A stretch of DNA of 34,174 nucleotides from Acidobacteriota bacterium (GTDB lineage Bacteria > Acidobacteriota > UBA890 > WLXD01), in the NCBI GenBank assembly GCA_029263335.1, contig JAJCXS010000261.1, positions 1 to 34,174 on the forward strand. The letters run 5' to 3'. Of this stretch, positions 15,397 to 22,822 are shown piece after piece. Both the position numbers and the translations under genes were made by a program. A model generated the notes under the pieces. The model saw only the letters and a program-made list of their open reading frames with translations. It ran no database searches and had not been told where the DNA came from. The number at the start of each line of letters is the position of its first letter. Position 1 is the stretch's first letter.

Positions 15397-18207
15397 ATGA
15401 CTCGACGGACAGAGATGGTTCCGGGCATTCGCTTGGTCAGTGATTCCGAACCCGAACTCGGCCTGGGCACGCTCGTGTCCGCGGATCGGCGCAGTGTGAT
15501 CGTGCGTTTCGAGGCCGCCGACGAGGAGCGGAGATACGCGGCAGCGTCAGCTCCGCTGCATCGTGTGATATTCGGCGCTGGCGATGAAATCACCGACCTC
15601 GACGGCACGCGCATGCTTGTCGAGACCGTGCAGTACCGCGATGGACTCGCTATCTACCACTGCGGCGCACGCGGGCTATTGGAGACGGATCTGTCCCCGC
15701 TGATGGCTCTGGGTGGCCCGCGGGAAAGGCTGTTCTCCGGCCGATTCGACCCGCCAAAGCTGTTTGACCTGCGCCAGGAAGCCCTCGCGCGACTACAGCT
15801 GGCACGACAGTCGGCCGTGCGTGGGTTGGTTGGCCCCCGACTCGAACTGCTACCGCACCAGTTCTATATCGCCTCGGAGATCACCTCGCGGCGCCGGCCG
15901 CGCGTTCTCCTGGCGGATCAGACGGGGCTGGGCAAGACCATCGAAGCCTGTCTCATCCTGCATCGGCTGCTGCTGACCGGCCGCGCCAGCCGCGCCCTGA
16001 TCCTGGTGCCCGATGCTCTCGTGCACCAATGGCTCGTGGAACTCTCACGACGCTTCAACCTTCGTGTGGCCCTGTTCGACGAGGAGCGCTGCGTCGCCAT
16101 GGAGGAGGGCGATCCCAGCTCGAGTCCCTTCGAGAGTGAACAGCTCGTGCTCGCCGGCTGGTCCCTGCTGGTAGACAACGCGAACCGAACCGAGCAGGCG
16201 TCTGCTGCCGGGTGGGATGTTGTGGTTGTCGACGAGGCCCACCATCTGAGTTGGCACGACGAACAAGCAAGCCCCGAGTACGCGGCAGTAGAGCGTGTCT
16301 CTGCTGCAGCCGACGGGTTGTTGCTGCTCACCGCCACGCCGACCCAGCTCGGCGCCGAGGGGCACTTCGCGCGCCTGCGGCTCCTCGACCCCGAACGGCA
16401 CGCGGATTTCGACACCTGGCAACGGGAAGATGAGGGGCATCAAGAAACAGCTCGGCTAGGAACCGCACTCGCCTCTGCCGAGCGTCTGCCGGCTGAACAG
16501 ATCGCGCGACTCGCGGCGATCATGGACCGCGGGATCGACGAGATCACCGGGCACACCACCGATCCAGAACTTCGCGCCAGGCTCCTCGCCGACCTGATCG
16601 ATCGGCATGGTCCAGGCCGCGTCATCTTTCACAACACGCGCTCTGTGCTGACCGACCTTCCCGTCCGGCACGTCGTCCTTTCGCCGCTCGAGCCGACGGG
16701 CAGCGGCGCGCGGAGCGGCGGCCGTCTGTGCCCGGATGATCCACGCATCGACCACCTACAAAGCCTGCTGCGATCGTCGCCCGCCGAGAAGGTCCTCGTA
16801 ACCTGCCGCACCGCGGCGACGGCCCGCGCCATCAAGGATGAACTCGACCGCCGGACGCGGGCGAACATCGCGCTGTTCCACGAGGAGATCGAGCTGGTGC
16901 AACGCGACCGTAACGCCGCCTGGTTCGTCGAGCCGGAGGGTGCGCGCATGCTGATCTGCTCGGAGATCGGCAGTGAGGGTCGCAACTTCCAGCATGCGCG
17001 CCATCTCGTCATGTTCGATCTGCCGACCGATCCGGATCTGGTCGAACAGCGGATCGGACGAGTGGACCGGATCGGCCAGCACCATGATGTGTTGATCGAC
17101 GTGCCCTACGTAAAGGGCACCGGCCAGGAGATCCTCGCGCGCTGGCACCACGAGGGTGTCGGCACCTTCGCGCGACCAATCGCGACCGCCCACCCGCTGT
17201 TGGAACGTTTCGGCGCTCGCGTCCGTAACCTCGTGGCCCGATGGGACACGGGCGGGGACGAACGACCACGTTCAAGCGAACTAGAACGCCTCATCGAGGA
17301 AACCGATCGGGAGACGCAGCGGCTCGAACAGCGGGTCGAGCAGGGGCGTGACCGACTGCTGGAGATGTCCTCGCTTCGACGCGACGTCGCCGACGTGCTG
17401 CTGTCGGAGGTTCGCGAACATGATGCAGATGTCGCTAGCGACGGTTTCTTCATTCGCATGCTGGAGCAGTTTCAGGTAATCGCCGACGAGATCGGCTCGC
17501 GGACCTATCGCTTCGACCAGGAGGGGCTGGCCTCGGTGCGCTTCGCCGCACTGACCCGTGGTGACGTCACCTTCACGTTCGACCGACGGACGGCCTTGCT
17601 GCGCGAGGACTTCGAGTTCGCGAGCATCGATCACCCCTTGATGCGCGACGCGATGGGCTTCCTGCTCGATTCGGAGTCCGGCAACGCGAGCTTCGCTATC
17701 GACGAGACGGAGGCAGCTCCTACCCTGCTGCTCGAATCAACCTTCGTGCTCGAGGCGATCGCCCCCGCGCGACTGCACATCGACCGGTTCCTACCGCCCA
17801 CGTGTCTGCAGATAGTGGTCGATCAGACGGGCAACGACAGAACGATCGAGAGCGCCCAGCTGTCCGGCCTCGCGGCTGGCGACGCCAGTTGGTTCCGTGA
17901 GCGGCTACCGGACCTCCGGGTTGCCCTGAAGCAGATGTTGCGCCGCGCCGAAGAGCTGGCTGACGCCCGCGGCAAAGAGGCGAAGACGGCCGCCGCGACC
18001 GAACTCACCTCAAGGATGAAGGTGGAGATCGAGCGCCTGCGCGCTTTGGCGCGCACCAACGACAGCGTGCGTCCGGAGGAAATCAGTCTGGTGGAGAACG
18101 AGTTGGAGGAGATCTCCCTCCATCTCGACGCCGCGCGCTTACGCCTGGAGACCCTGCGAGTTGTCTGGCGTGGCCCGGCAGACGACGGAGTCCCTCGGCT
18201 TTCGTGA
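15397..18207 (+). CDS. rapA: RapA-like RNA polymerase-associated SNF2 ATPase
   Basis: The 936-aa protein is close to E. coli RapA (968 aa) in length and order. An N-terminal Tudor-like/KOW-type region (GIRLVSDSEPELGLGTLVSADRR) precedes the Swi2/Snf2 ATPase. That has motif I LLADQTGLGKTIEA (Walker A lysine 180), DEAH at 279-282 (VVVDEAHHL), motif III LLLTATP, then the helicase C lobe with SEIGSEGRNFQ and IGRVDRIGQ. A long C-terminal domain with a coiled segment around LEQRVEQGRDRLLEM follows. RapA binds RNA polymerase and helps recycle it after termination. Motif I reads DQTGLGKT where DEVGLGKT is usual. Start ATG 15397 has GGGA just upstream; ATG 15415 is an alternative. It is monocistronic and converges with the methyltransferase gene, 13 bp away. 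Confidence 0.9.
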   Translation: MTRRTEMVPGIRLVSDSEPELGLGTLVSADRRSVIVRFEAADEERRYAAASAPLHRVIFGAGDEITDLDGTRMLVETVQYRDGLAIYHCGARGLLETDLSPLMALGGPRERLFSGRFDPPKLFDLRQEALARLQLARQSAVRGLVGPRLELLPHQFYIASEITSRRRPRVLLADQTGLGKTIEACLILHRLLLTGRASRALILVPDALVHQWLVELSRRFNLRVALFDEERCVAMEEGDPSSSPFESEQLVLAGWSLLVDNANRTEQASAAGWDVVVVDEAHHLSWHDEQASPEYAAVERVSAAADGLLLLTATPTQLGAEGHFARLRLLDPERHADFDTWQREDEGHQETARLGTALASAERLPAEQIARLAAIMDRGIDEITGHTTDPELRARLLADLIDRHGPGRVIFHNTRSVLTDLPVRHVVLSPLEPTGSGARSGGRLCPDDPRIDHLQSLLRSSPAEKVLVTCRTAATARAIKDELDRRTRANIALFHEEIELVQRDRNAAWFVEPEGARMLICSEIGSEGRNFQHARHLVMFDLPTDPDLVEQRIGRVDRIGQHHDVLIDVPYVKGTGQEILARWHHEGVGTFARPIATAHPLLERFGARVRNLVARWDTGGDERPRSSELERLIEETDRETQRLEQRVEQGRDRLLEMSSLRRDVADVLLSEVREHDADVASDGFFIRMLEQFQVIADEIGSRTYRFDQEGLASVRFAALTRGDVTFTFDRRTALLREDFEFASIDHPLMRDAMGFLLDSESGNASFAIDETEAAPTLLLESTFVLEAIAPARLHIDRFLPPTCLQIVVDQTGNDRTIESAQLSGLAAGDASWFRERLPDLRVALKQMLRRAEELADARGKEAKTAAATELTSRMKVEIERLRALARTNDSVRPEEISLVENELEEISLHLDAARLRLETLRVVWRGPADDGVPRLS

Positions 18208-18220
18208 TCTGACGGTACGT

Positions 18221-19066
18221 CTACGCCGTTTGGCCCTCCGCGGATTCGGCCGGCTTGGCGGTCGTCAGCATGTCCGAGACCATGCTCCCCATCGTCGTTT
18301 CGCCGCCACTCAGGCCGTCGAGTCGTCGCGTAAGCGCTGCGCCGAAAGCGTCCTGCAATTCTTCGGAAAAGTCGCGCAGACTGGGGCCGATAGGCGTTGC
18401 GTAGGCCGCCCCCAGAGCCTCGCGGTTGCCCCCTTCCATGACCAGGTCCTGCGCCAGCTGCTCGACTCGCACGGCCGCGAATCCAGCGGCCCGGAACGAC
18501 GCTGCGAGCTCCTCGGCTGGCATGAAGTCGAATGGGACTCTCATTGCCTCTGTCACCTCGGCCTTTCCGATCTCCACAAGTGCTCCACAGATCGCGCCGA
18601 AGAACTCACATTCCGACACGGGCCGCCAGGTAGCCACAATGGCCCGCCCGCCCGGCTTCAGAACACGGTAGATCTCGCGAGCCGCGGCGGGCTTGTCCGG
18701 AAAGAACTGGAACCCCTGTTGGCACACAACCGTGTCGGCGCATCCGTCTGGCAGATCGAGGGGATACGCGGGCCCCTCCATGAACTCTACGGTTCCTTCG
18801 AGCCCCTCGCAGCGCTTCCTGGCTCGCGCCAACATCGCACCATTGAGGTCAACGCCCGTGACCCTTCCCTGCTGGCCGACCTCGTCAACGAGAGCGCGCG
18901 CCACAATGCCGGTTCCGGTCGCCAAGTCGACGACATGTTGCCCCTCCCAGGGCTGGTTGTCCTCGACCAGGCGCGCGGCCCATGGCTCGAACAACATGGG
19001 GACCAGTACATCGTCGTAGCTGCCGGCGACCGAATCATCGCCGAAATCGAATTCCACATCGCTCAT
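18221..19066 (-). CDS. class I SAM-dependent methyltransferase (UbiE-like)
   Basis: The 281-aa protein has methyltransferase motif I VVDLATGTGIV (45-55), motif II with the acidic residue in VTGVDLNGAML, then DTVVCQQGFQFFPD and RVLKPGGRAIVATW (motif post-III). The FQFF-x-D and LKPGG pattern is that of UbiE/type-11 methyltransferases, which modify small molecules; the substrate is unknown. Start ATG 19066 has GGAGGG 4-5 nt upstream and overlaps the amidohydrolase stop in ATGA, so it is the last gene of a tightly packed operon. Confidence 0.85.
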   Translation of the reverse strand: MSDVEFDFGDDSVAGSYDDVLVPMLFEPWAARLVEDNQPWEGQHVVDLATGTGIVARALVDEVGQQGRVTGVDLNGAMLARARKRCEGLEGTVEFMEGPAYPLDLPDGCADTVVCQQGFQFFPDKPAAAREIYRVLKPGGRAIVATWRPVSECEFFGAICGALVEIGKAEVTEAMRVPFDFMPAEELAASFRAAGFAAVRVEQLAQDLVMEGGNREALGAAYATPIGPSLRDFSEELQDAFGAALTRRLDGLSGGETTMGSMVSDMLTTAKPAESAEGQTA

Positions 19067-20376
19067 CGTTCCCTCCGTTGGTCGCGAACGACCTTGCCAT
19101 CTTTCATCACCAAGACGATCGACCGCAGTGCGCTGATGTCATGGGTCGGATCGTCCTCGACGAGGACCATGTCGGCGAGCTTCCCCGGATCGATGCTGCC
19201 GAGTTCATGTGCGACGCCGAGCATCGTTGCCGGCTCGATGGTCGCCGCACGCAGTGCCTGCAGCGGCGTCATGCCGGCCTCGACGTAGTACTCAGCTTCG
19301 CGAACTGTGGCGATCGCGCCGTCGTTGGGTTCCTGCGGTAATTGGTCGGTACCGAGCGCAATGCGCACTCCCGCGGCGATGGCGTCGCGGAGCGCCTGGA
19401 AGTGCCGCACGCCGACCATCTCCACGCGATCCAGGTACCACTGTGGCGAACCGATTCGCTCGAAGAAGGGCAGCGTGCCCGGCTGCGAGACCACGATCGT
19501 CGGCACGAGCCAGGTGCCGTGCTCGCGCATCAGTTCGAACACCTCGGGCGTGAGGAAATAGCCGTGCTCGATACCGTCGACGCCGGCCTTCACCGCGTCT
19601 CGTGTGGCACTCGGCGATCCGGAATGGGCGGTGACCTTGGCTCCAAGCCGATGCGCGATGTCGGTGACCGCGAGCAACTCGTCGTCGGTCAGAAATGACC
19701 CGGCGATGTCGCCACCCGGCGTGGCAATACCGCCGGAAATCGATACCTTGAGCCAGCTGGCCCCAGCGCGGATCTGCATCCTGGCCGCTTCGCGGAACTC
19801 GTACGACCCGTCATTGGCCGGTGCGCCCACCTCCGAGCCGTGGCCCCCGGTAACCTGGAGCTCCTCACCGGCCGAGAAGATGCGCGGCCCCTCGATGGCG
19901 CCACGGTCGATCGCCCTCTTGAGCGCCAGGTCCGCGTTCGCGCGCTCCCCCGTCGTGCGAATCGTCGTCACCCCGGCGAGCAGCGAGCCGCGCGCCGCCT
20001 CGGCCATGCGTAGCGCCAACTCGGCCTCGGTTTCGTTGACCAGTGCCGCGCCCTCCACCCCGGGAAGGACCAGGCCAAGGTGGACGTGCATGTTCATCAG
20101 GCCGGGGATCAGCCAGAGACCGTCGGCATCGATGACCTCTACCCCCACCGCAGCCGGGACCGCCTCATTGGAGGGTTCGATCGCCGCGATACGGTTACCC
20201 CGGATCACGACGTTCGCGCCCACCATCGGCGGCCCGCCATCGAGATCGACGACGTTGACGCCGGCGAGCACCGTCGCGTGCTGCGCATCCTCCTGCGCCA
20301 CCAGCGGCACAGGCGACGCCAACGCCAAGACGGCCGCGAATCCGCCGCATGCAACCGACAATTTCCGCAGACCCAT
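19063..20376 (-). CDS. exported metal-dependent amidohydrolase (imidazolonepropionase / Xaa-Arg dipeptidase-like)
   Basis: The 437-aa protein carries a signal peptide (MGLRKLSVACGGFAAVLALASPVPLVAQ). An amidohydrolase barrel follows with the ligand set H97 and H99 (MHVHLG), K210 (SWLKVS, the candidate carboxylated lysine), H251 (TAHSGS), H271 (GIEHGY) and D344 (LGTDQLP). C-terminal AATIEPATMLG and GSIDPGKLADMVLV complete the composite beta-sandwich. Close groups include secreted dipeptidases that cleave Xaa-Arg/Lys or Xaa-Pro dipeptides; the exact substrate cannot be told. ATG 20376 was chosen because it yields the signal peptide and lies 8 nt after the S51 peptidase stop; a 49-codon upstream extension overlaps that gene. 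The 3' end overlaps the methyltransferase start by 4 bp. Confidence 0.85.
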   Translation of the reverse strand: MGLRKLSVACGGFAAVLALASPVPLVAQEDAQHATVLAGVNVVDLDGGPPMVGANVVIRGNRIAAIEPSNEAVPAAVGVEVIDADGLWLIPGLMNMHVHLGLVLPGVEGAALVNETEAELALRMAEAARGSLLAGVTTIRTTGERANADLALKRAIDRGAIEGPRIFSAGEELQVTGGHGSEVGAPANDGSYEFREAARMQIRAGASWLKVSISGGIATPGGDIAGSFLTDDELLAVTDIAHRLGAKVTAHSGSPSATRDAVKAGVDGIEHGYFLTPEVFELMREHGTWLVPTIVVSQPGTLPFFERIGSPQWYLDRVEMVGVRHFQALRDAIAAGVRIALGTDQLPQEPNDGAIATVREAEYYVEAGMTPLQALRAATIEPATMLGVAHELGSIDPGKLADMVLVEDDPTHDISALRSIVLVMKDGKVVRDQRRER

Positions 20377-20384
20377 CCTCAGCC

Positions 20385-21278
20385 CTACCTGTCCTGAGCC
20401 AACGTGGCGGGGTGTACGATCCGCCGCCCCTGCATGTCGTACTGGTCGCCCGGCGAGAGCACGAAATAGGGCTTCTCCCACGGCTGATACGCGCGCGTGT
20501 TGTCGTGCACCGCGACCATCCACTTGCCGATGACCTCGAATGTGTCACCGGTCACAACGATGGCCGTGCTCTCGGACAGCCCGATGCCGAGTAGGTCGGG
20601 TTGCTGCTGGATGACCGGAATGATGTCGTCCCAGCGGTTACGCGTGTCGACGTGCTGATCGATCGCTGATCTACGCAGGAACTCGAAGCCCAGCTGGTGG
20701 CTTTCCTCGGCCGTCATGATGATCTGCGGGCCGGAGGTATCGCCCCTTACCAAGTACTCACCCTGGATGGTCGCGCCCGCCGAACTGCCGCCGATGACAC
20801 CACCTCGTGCGAGCAGTCTGTGAAACTCGTCATACGTACGCGTTCCCGCATACGAGTCGACGATGTTCCACTGCCGTCCGCCTGGAAACCACACGGCTGT
20901 GGCGTGCTGCAGTGCCGCGACGAACTCCTCGGTATCTGCGATTGCCGGGTCGTGGGTGTGCAGCATCGAGACGTTCACGACCCCGAGGCTTCGCCAGCCG
21001 GCCAGCACACGGTCCTCGTCGAACACGCGGATGTTCCCCTGGCGATCACGATTACCGGCCGCCGTCGGCACGATGACAAAGCGCCCCGCCTCTGCCCCGC
21101 CCCCGAGGTCAATGAAACGCTCGAGGATTCCGCTATCCGTCAACGGCCCGCCGCCCGCGATGACCAACGTCCCGCTTGCGGGTCCGTACTCGGTAGCGTC
21201 CTGGGCGCGGCCCGGCGTCGCCCAACTGACAACTAGGACGAGGGCGAGGATCACCCGGCAGGAGGACTGTTTCTTCAT
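20385..21278 (-). CDS. exported cyanophycinase-like peptidase, family S51
   Basis: The 297-aa protein has a signal peptide (residues 1-25, ending GRAQ). The S51 fold follows: GTLVIAGGG (36-44), FVIVPTAAG (67-75), VWFPGGRQW (129-137), the nucleophile elbow GGSSAGA (163-169; catalytic Ser166), then IDQHVDTRNRW and GIGLSESTAIVV. Cyanophycinases cut beta-Asp-Arg polymers and dipeptidase E cuts N-terminal Asp; secreted members are known in heterotrophs. Start ATG 21278 has TAGGAG 7 nt upstream. Together with the exported amidohydrolase 8 bp downstream it suggests extracellular or periplasmic peptide scavenging, which is inference. Confidence 0.85.
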   Translation of the reverse strand: MKKQSSCRVILALVLVVSWATPGRAQDATEYGPASGTLVIAGGGPLTDSGILERFIDLGGGAEAGRFVIVPTAAGNRDRQGNIRVFDEDRVLAGWRSLGVVNVSMLHTHDPAIADTEEFVAALQHATAVWFPGGRQWNIVDSYAGTRTYDEFHRLLARGGVIGGSSAGATIQGEYLVRGDTSGPQIIMTAEESHQLGFEFLRRSAIDQHVDTRNRWDDIIPVIQQQPDLLGIGLSESTAIVVTGDTFEVIGKWMVAVHDNTRAYQPWEKPYFVLSPGDQYDMQGRRIVHPATLAQDR

Positions 21279-21307
21279 CGCGGCGCTCCTAGCTACTGGA
21301 AACTCGA

Positions 21308-21775
21308 CTACTTCTTCGACTCGGGCGTCAGGTGCTCGCGCACCAGCTTGTTGACCGTGGCGCCGTCGAGTCCGGGATGGTGCTTCATGATGTGCCCCAT
21401 CACCTGCCCCATCGCGGTGACGTCAGCGACTCCAAGCTCCTGCACAACCGCGGCGACGATGGCCGCCGTTTCGTCTTCGGTGGGCACCTGCGGTAACCAT
21501 CGCGCCAGGTAATCGACCTCGAATCGCAGCTTCGCGGCCGCCTCGGCACCACGATCGCCGTAGCCTTCGTACTCGGCCAATGCCTTGCTCATCTTCTTGG
21601 CGTAGGCAGCGATCGTCTTCCGATACAGCTGGTCGTCGGCGTCGCCGTCGAAGCCGGGCGCGGTCACGGCGCGCTCGATCTCGCTGCTAATCTGCCGGAT
21701 GACGTCGACGCGATTACGGTCGCGTGCCCGCATCGCGGCCTTCAGGTCGGCCTGCAGCTCTTCCTTGATGCTCAC
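21308..21775 (-). CDS. yqeY: GatB/YqeY domain protein
   Basis: The 155-aa protein matches the YqeY family along its whole length: SIKEELQADLKAAMRARDRNRVDVIRQI at the N-terminus, KTIAAYAKKMSKALAEYEGYGR-type helices with E and Y residues, YLARWLPQV, and the C-terminal MGQVMGHIMKHHPGLDGATVNKLV. The fold is related to the tail domain of the GatB amidotransferase subunit; the cellular role is unknown, possibly tRNA-linked. GTG 21775 gives the family N-terminus, with AGGAC upstream; a longer frame to 21919 adds unrelated sequence. It precedes the S51 peptidase by 29 bp on the same strand. Confidence 0.85.
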   Translation of the reverse strand: MSIKEELQADLKAAMRARDRNRVDVIRQISSEIERAVTAPGFDGDADDQLYRKTIAAYAKKMSKALAEYEGYGDRGAEAAAKLRFEVDYLARWLPQVPTEDETAAIVAAVVQELGVADVTAMGQVMGHIMKHHPGLDGATVNKLVREHLTPESKK

Positions 21776-21860
21776 GTGGTTGGTCCTGGTGTCGAGGGAA
21801 TCGGCCTGCATGATACCCGGCGGTCCGAAATCACGGGCCCTGGACGCCCCTTGGCGGTGG

Positions 21861-22352
21861 CTACCGGCGGATTTTACGCGGCCCGAAACCGTTGAACAGG
21901 CAGTAGACGAAAAGGCCAAACCAGCTCGGCAGCCCGTCCGGAATCACCACGCGGGCCTTCAGCATGCCCGCGCTGACTTCGCCCACTGCGGCCGCCCCTT
22001 CGGAGAGCACCATGCGTTCGAAGATCGCCAGCTCGCCCGAACTCTCCAGTATGAACTCTTGACCACACGCGCTGATCATGACGCGCCGCGCCGCGAATCT
22101 TGGCGGCGCCGACGCCTCGGCCAAGAGCTCGTCTCCGCGGTGAAGCTTGGCCCAGCTCGTCGGCAGTGATTTACCGGTCCGACGCGCCCCGGAGGTCACG
22201 ACGAGTTCTTCCGGACCCATCGAGATCTCGTATCGCCCCCCCTCCGACTGCGGGGATCGAGCTCGGTAGAGCACATCGGCAAGAACCACGCCATGGCTAT
22301 CGAACACCTCGCGGTGGTCGCTCAGCAGGCGCTCTTTCACGAGCAGTTCCAC
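21861..22352 (-). CDS. hypothetical protein, 163 aa, beta-rich
   Basis: I do not recognise this protein. It begins VELLVKERLLSDHREVFDSHG, has alternating short hydrophobic strands (YEISMGPEELVVTSG, VMISACGQEFILESSG, MLKARVVIPD) and ends in a hydrophobic, aromatic tail (PSWFGLFVYCLFNGFGPRKIRR). The pattern is faintly like LURP-one/tubby-type beta-barrels with a C-terminal helix, but this is a guess. GTG 22352 was chosen for the GAGGGGG about 7 nt upstream; the frame beyond it runs through the AT-rich promoter and operator region. It is divergent from the first PadR gene and may be read from the same control region. YqeY follows 85 bp downstream. Confidence 0.55.
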   Translation of the reverse strand: MELLVKERLLSDHREVFDSHGVVLADVLYRARSPQSEGGRYEISMGPEELVVTSGARRTGKSLPTSWAKLHRGDELLAEASAPPRFAARRVMISACGQEFILESSGELAIFERMVLSEGAAAVGEVSAGMLKARVVIPDGLPSWFGLFVYCLFNGFGPRKIRR

Positions 22353-22427
22353 TCTGTTCCCCCTCGCCCTGTGGCCACTGCTCGTTCGCGGATCCGGCGG
22401 ACTTGACAAGGCCGCCCGCCTAACATC

Positions 22428-22463
22428 ATTGTTGACAATATCAACGTTGCTATTGTCAACAAT
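22428..22463. promoter_or_regulatory. perfect inverted repeat, probable PadR operator in a divergent promoter
   Basis: ATTGTTGACAATA (22428-22440) is mirrored exactly by TATTGTCAACAAT (22451-22463) around a 10-bp spacer that itself holds CAACGTTG. GTTGA/TCAAC half-sites therefore occur several times. The site is in an AT-rich patch between the first PadR gene and the divergent 163-aa gene and contains TTGACA on both strands. PadR dimers bind such palindromes and usually repress themselves. Confidence 0.65.
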
Positions 22464-22489
22464 CGCCCCTCCCCGATGAGACGCCACCC

Positions 22490-22822
22490 ATGCCAAAGGA
22501 CTCGCTCGGCGACCTCGAGTTTCTCATTCTGCTCGCGATACTGAGACTCGGTGAACACGCCTACGGCGTATCGATCGCCGAAGAACTCGACCACCGTGCC
22601 GGTCGCGGCCTTTCCCGCGCCACGATACACGTTACGTTACGACGTCTCGAACAGCATCGGCTTGTGCTCTCGGAGCTCGGCGCGCCGCGCGACGACCGAG
22701 CCGGCAAGCCGCGTCGGTATTACCAGCTCTTGCCAGCTGGCATCGAGCTGGTGCGACGCTCCAAGGCGACCTACTCACGCATGTGGCACGGGCTAGGCGC
22801 CGTGCTGGAGAGCTCCCGATGA
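22490..22822 (+). CDS. PadR-family transcriptional regulator 1
   Basis: The 110-aa protein is a PadR winged helix: DLEFLILLAILRLGEHAYGVSIAEEL (helices 1-2 with the YG motif), a recognition helix in SRATIHVTLRRLEQHRLV, the wing GKPRRYYQLLPAGIELV, and a C-terminal helix for dimerisation. Family members are repressors released by small ligands such as phenolics or drugs. The last codons overlap the downstream permease start (ATGA), so the pair is one unit. Start ATG 22490 has only a weak ribosome site; the perfect inverted repeat 26 bp upstream is the likely autoregulatory operator. Confidence 0.85.
   Translation: MPKDSLGDLEFLILLAILRLGEHAYGVSIAEELDHRAGRGLSRATIHVTLRRLEQHRLVLSELGAPRDDRAGKPRRYYQLLPAGIELVRRSKATYSRMWHGLGAVLESSR

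Noticed and set aside
18161-19288. 375-codon plus-strand frame opposite the methyltransferase
   Set aside because: It overlaps the rapA end and lies antisense to a methyltransferase with clear motifs and an excellent Shine-Dalgarno; no domain is visible.
20377-20523. 49-codon N-terminal extension of the amidohydrolase
   Set aside because: It overlaps the S51 peptidase coding sequence, and the signal peptide begins at the ATG at 20376.
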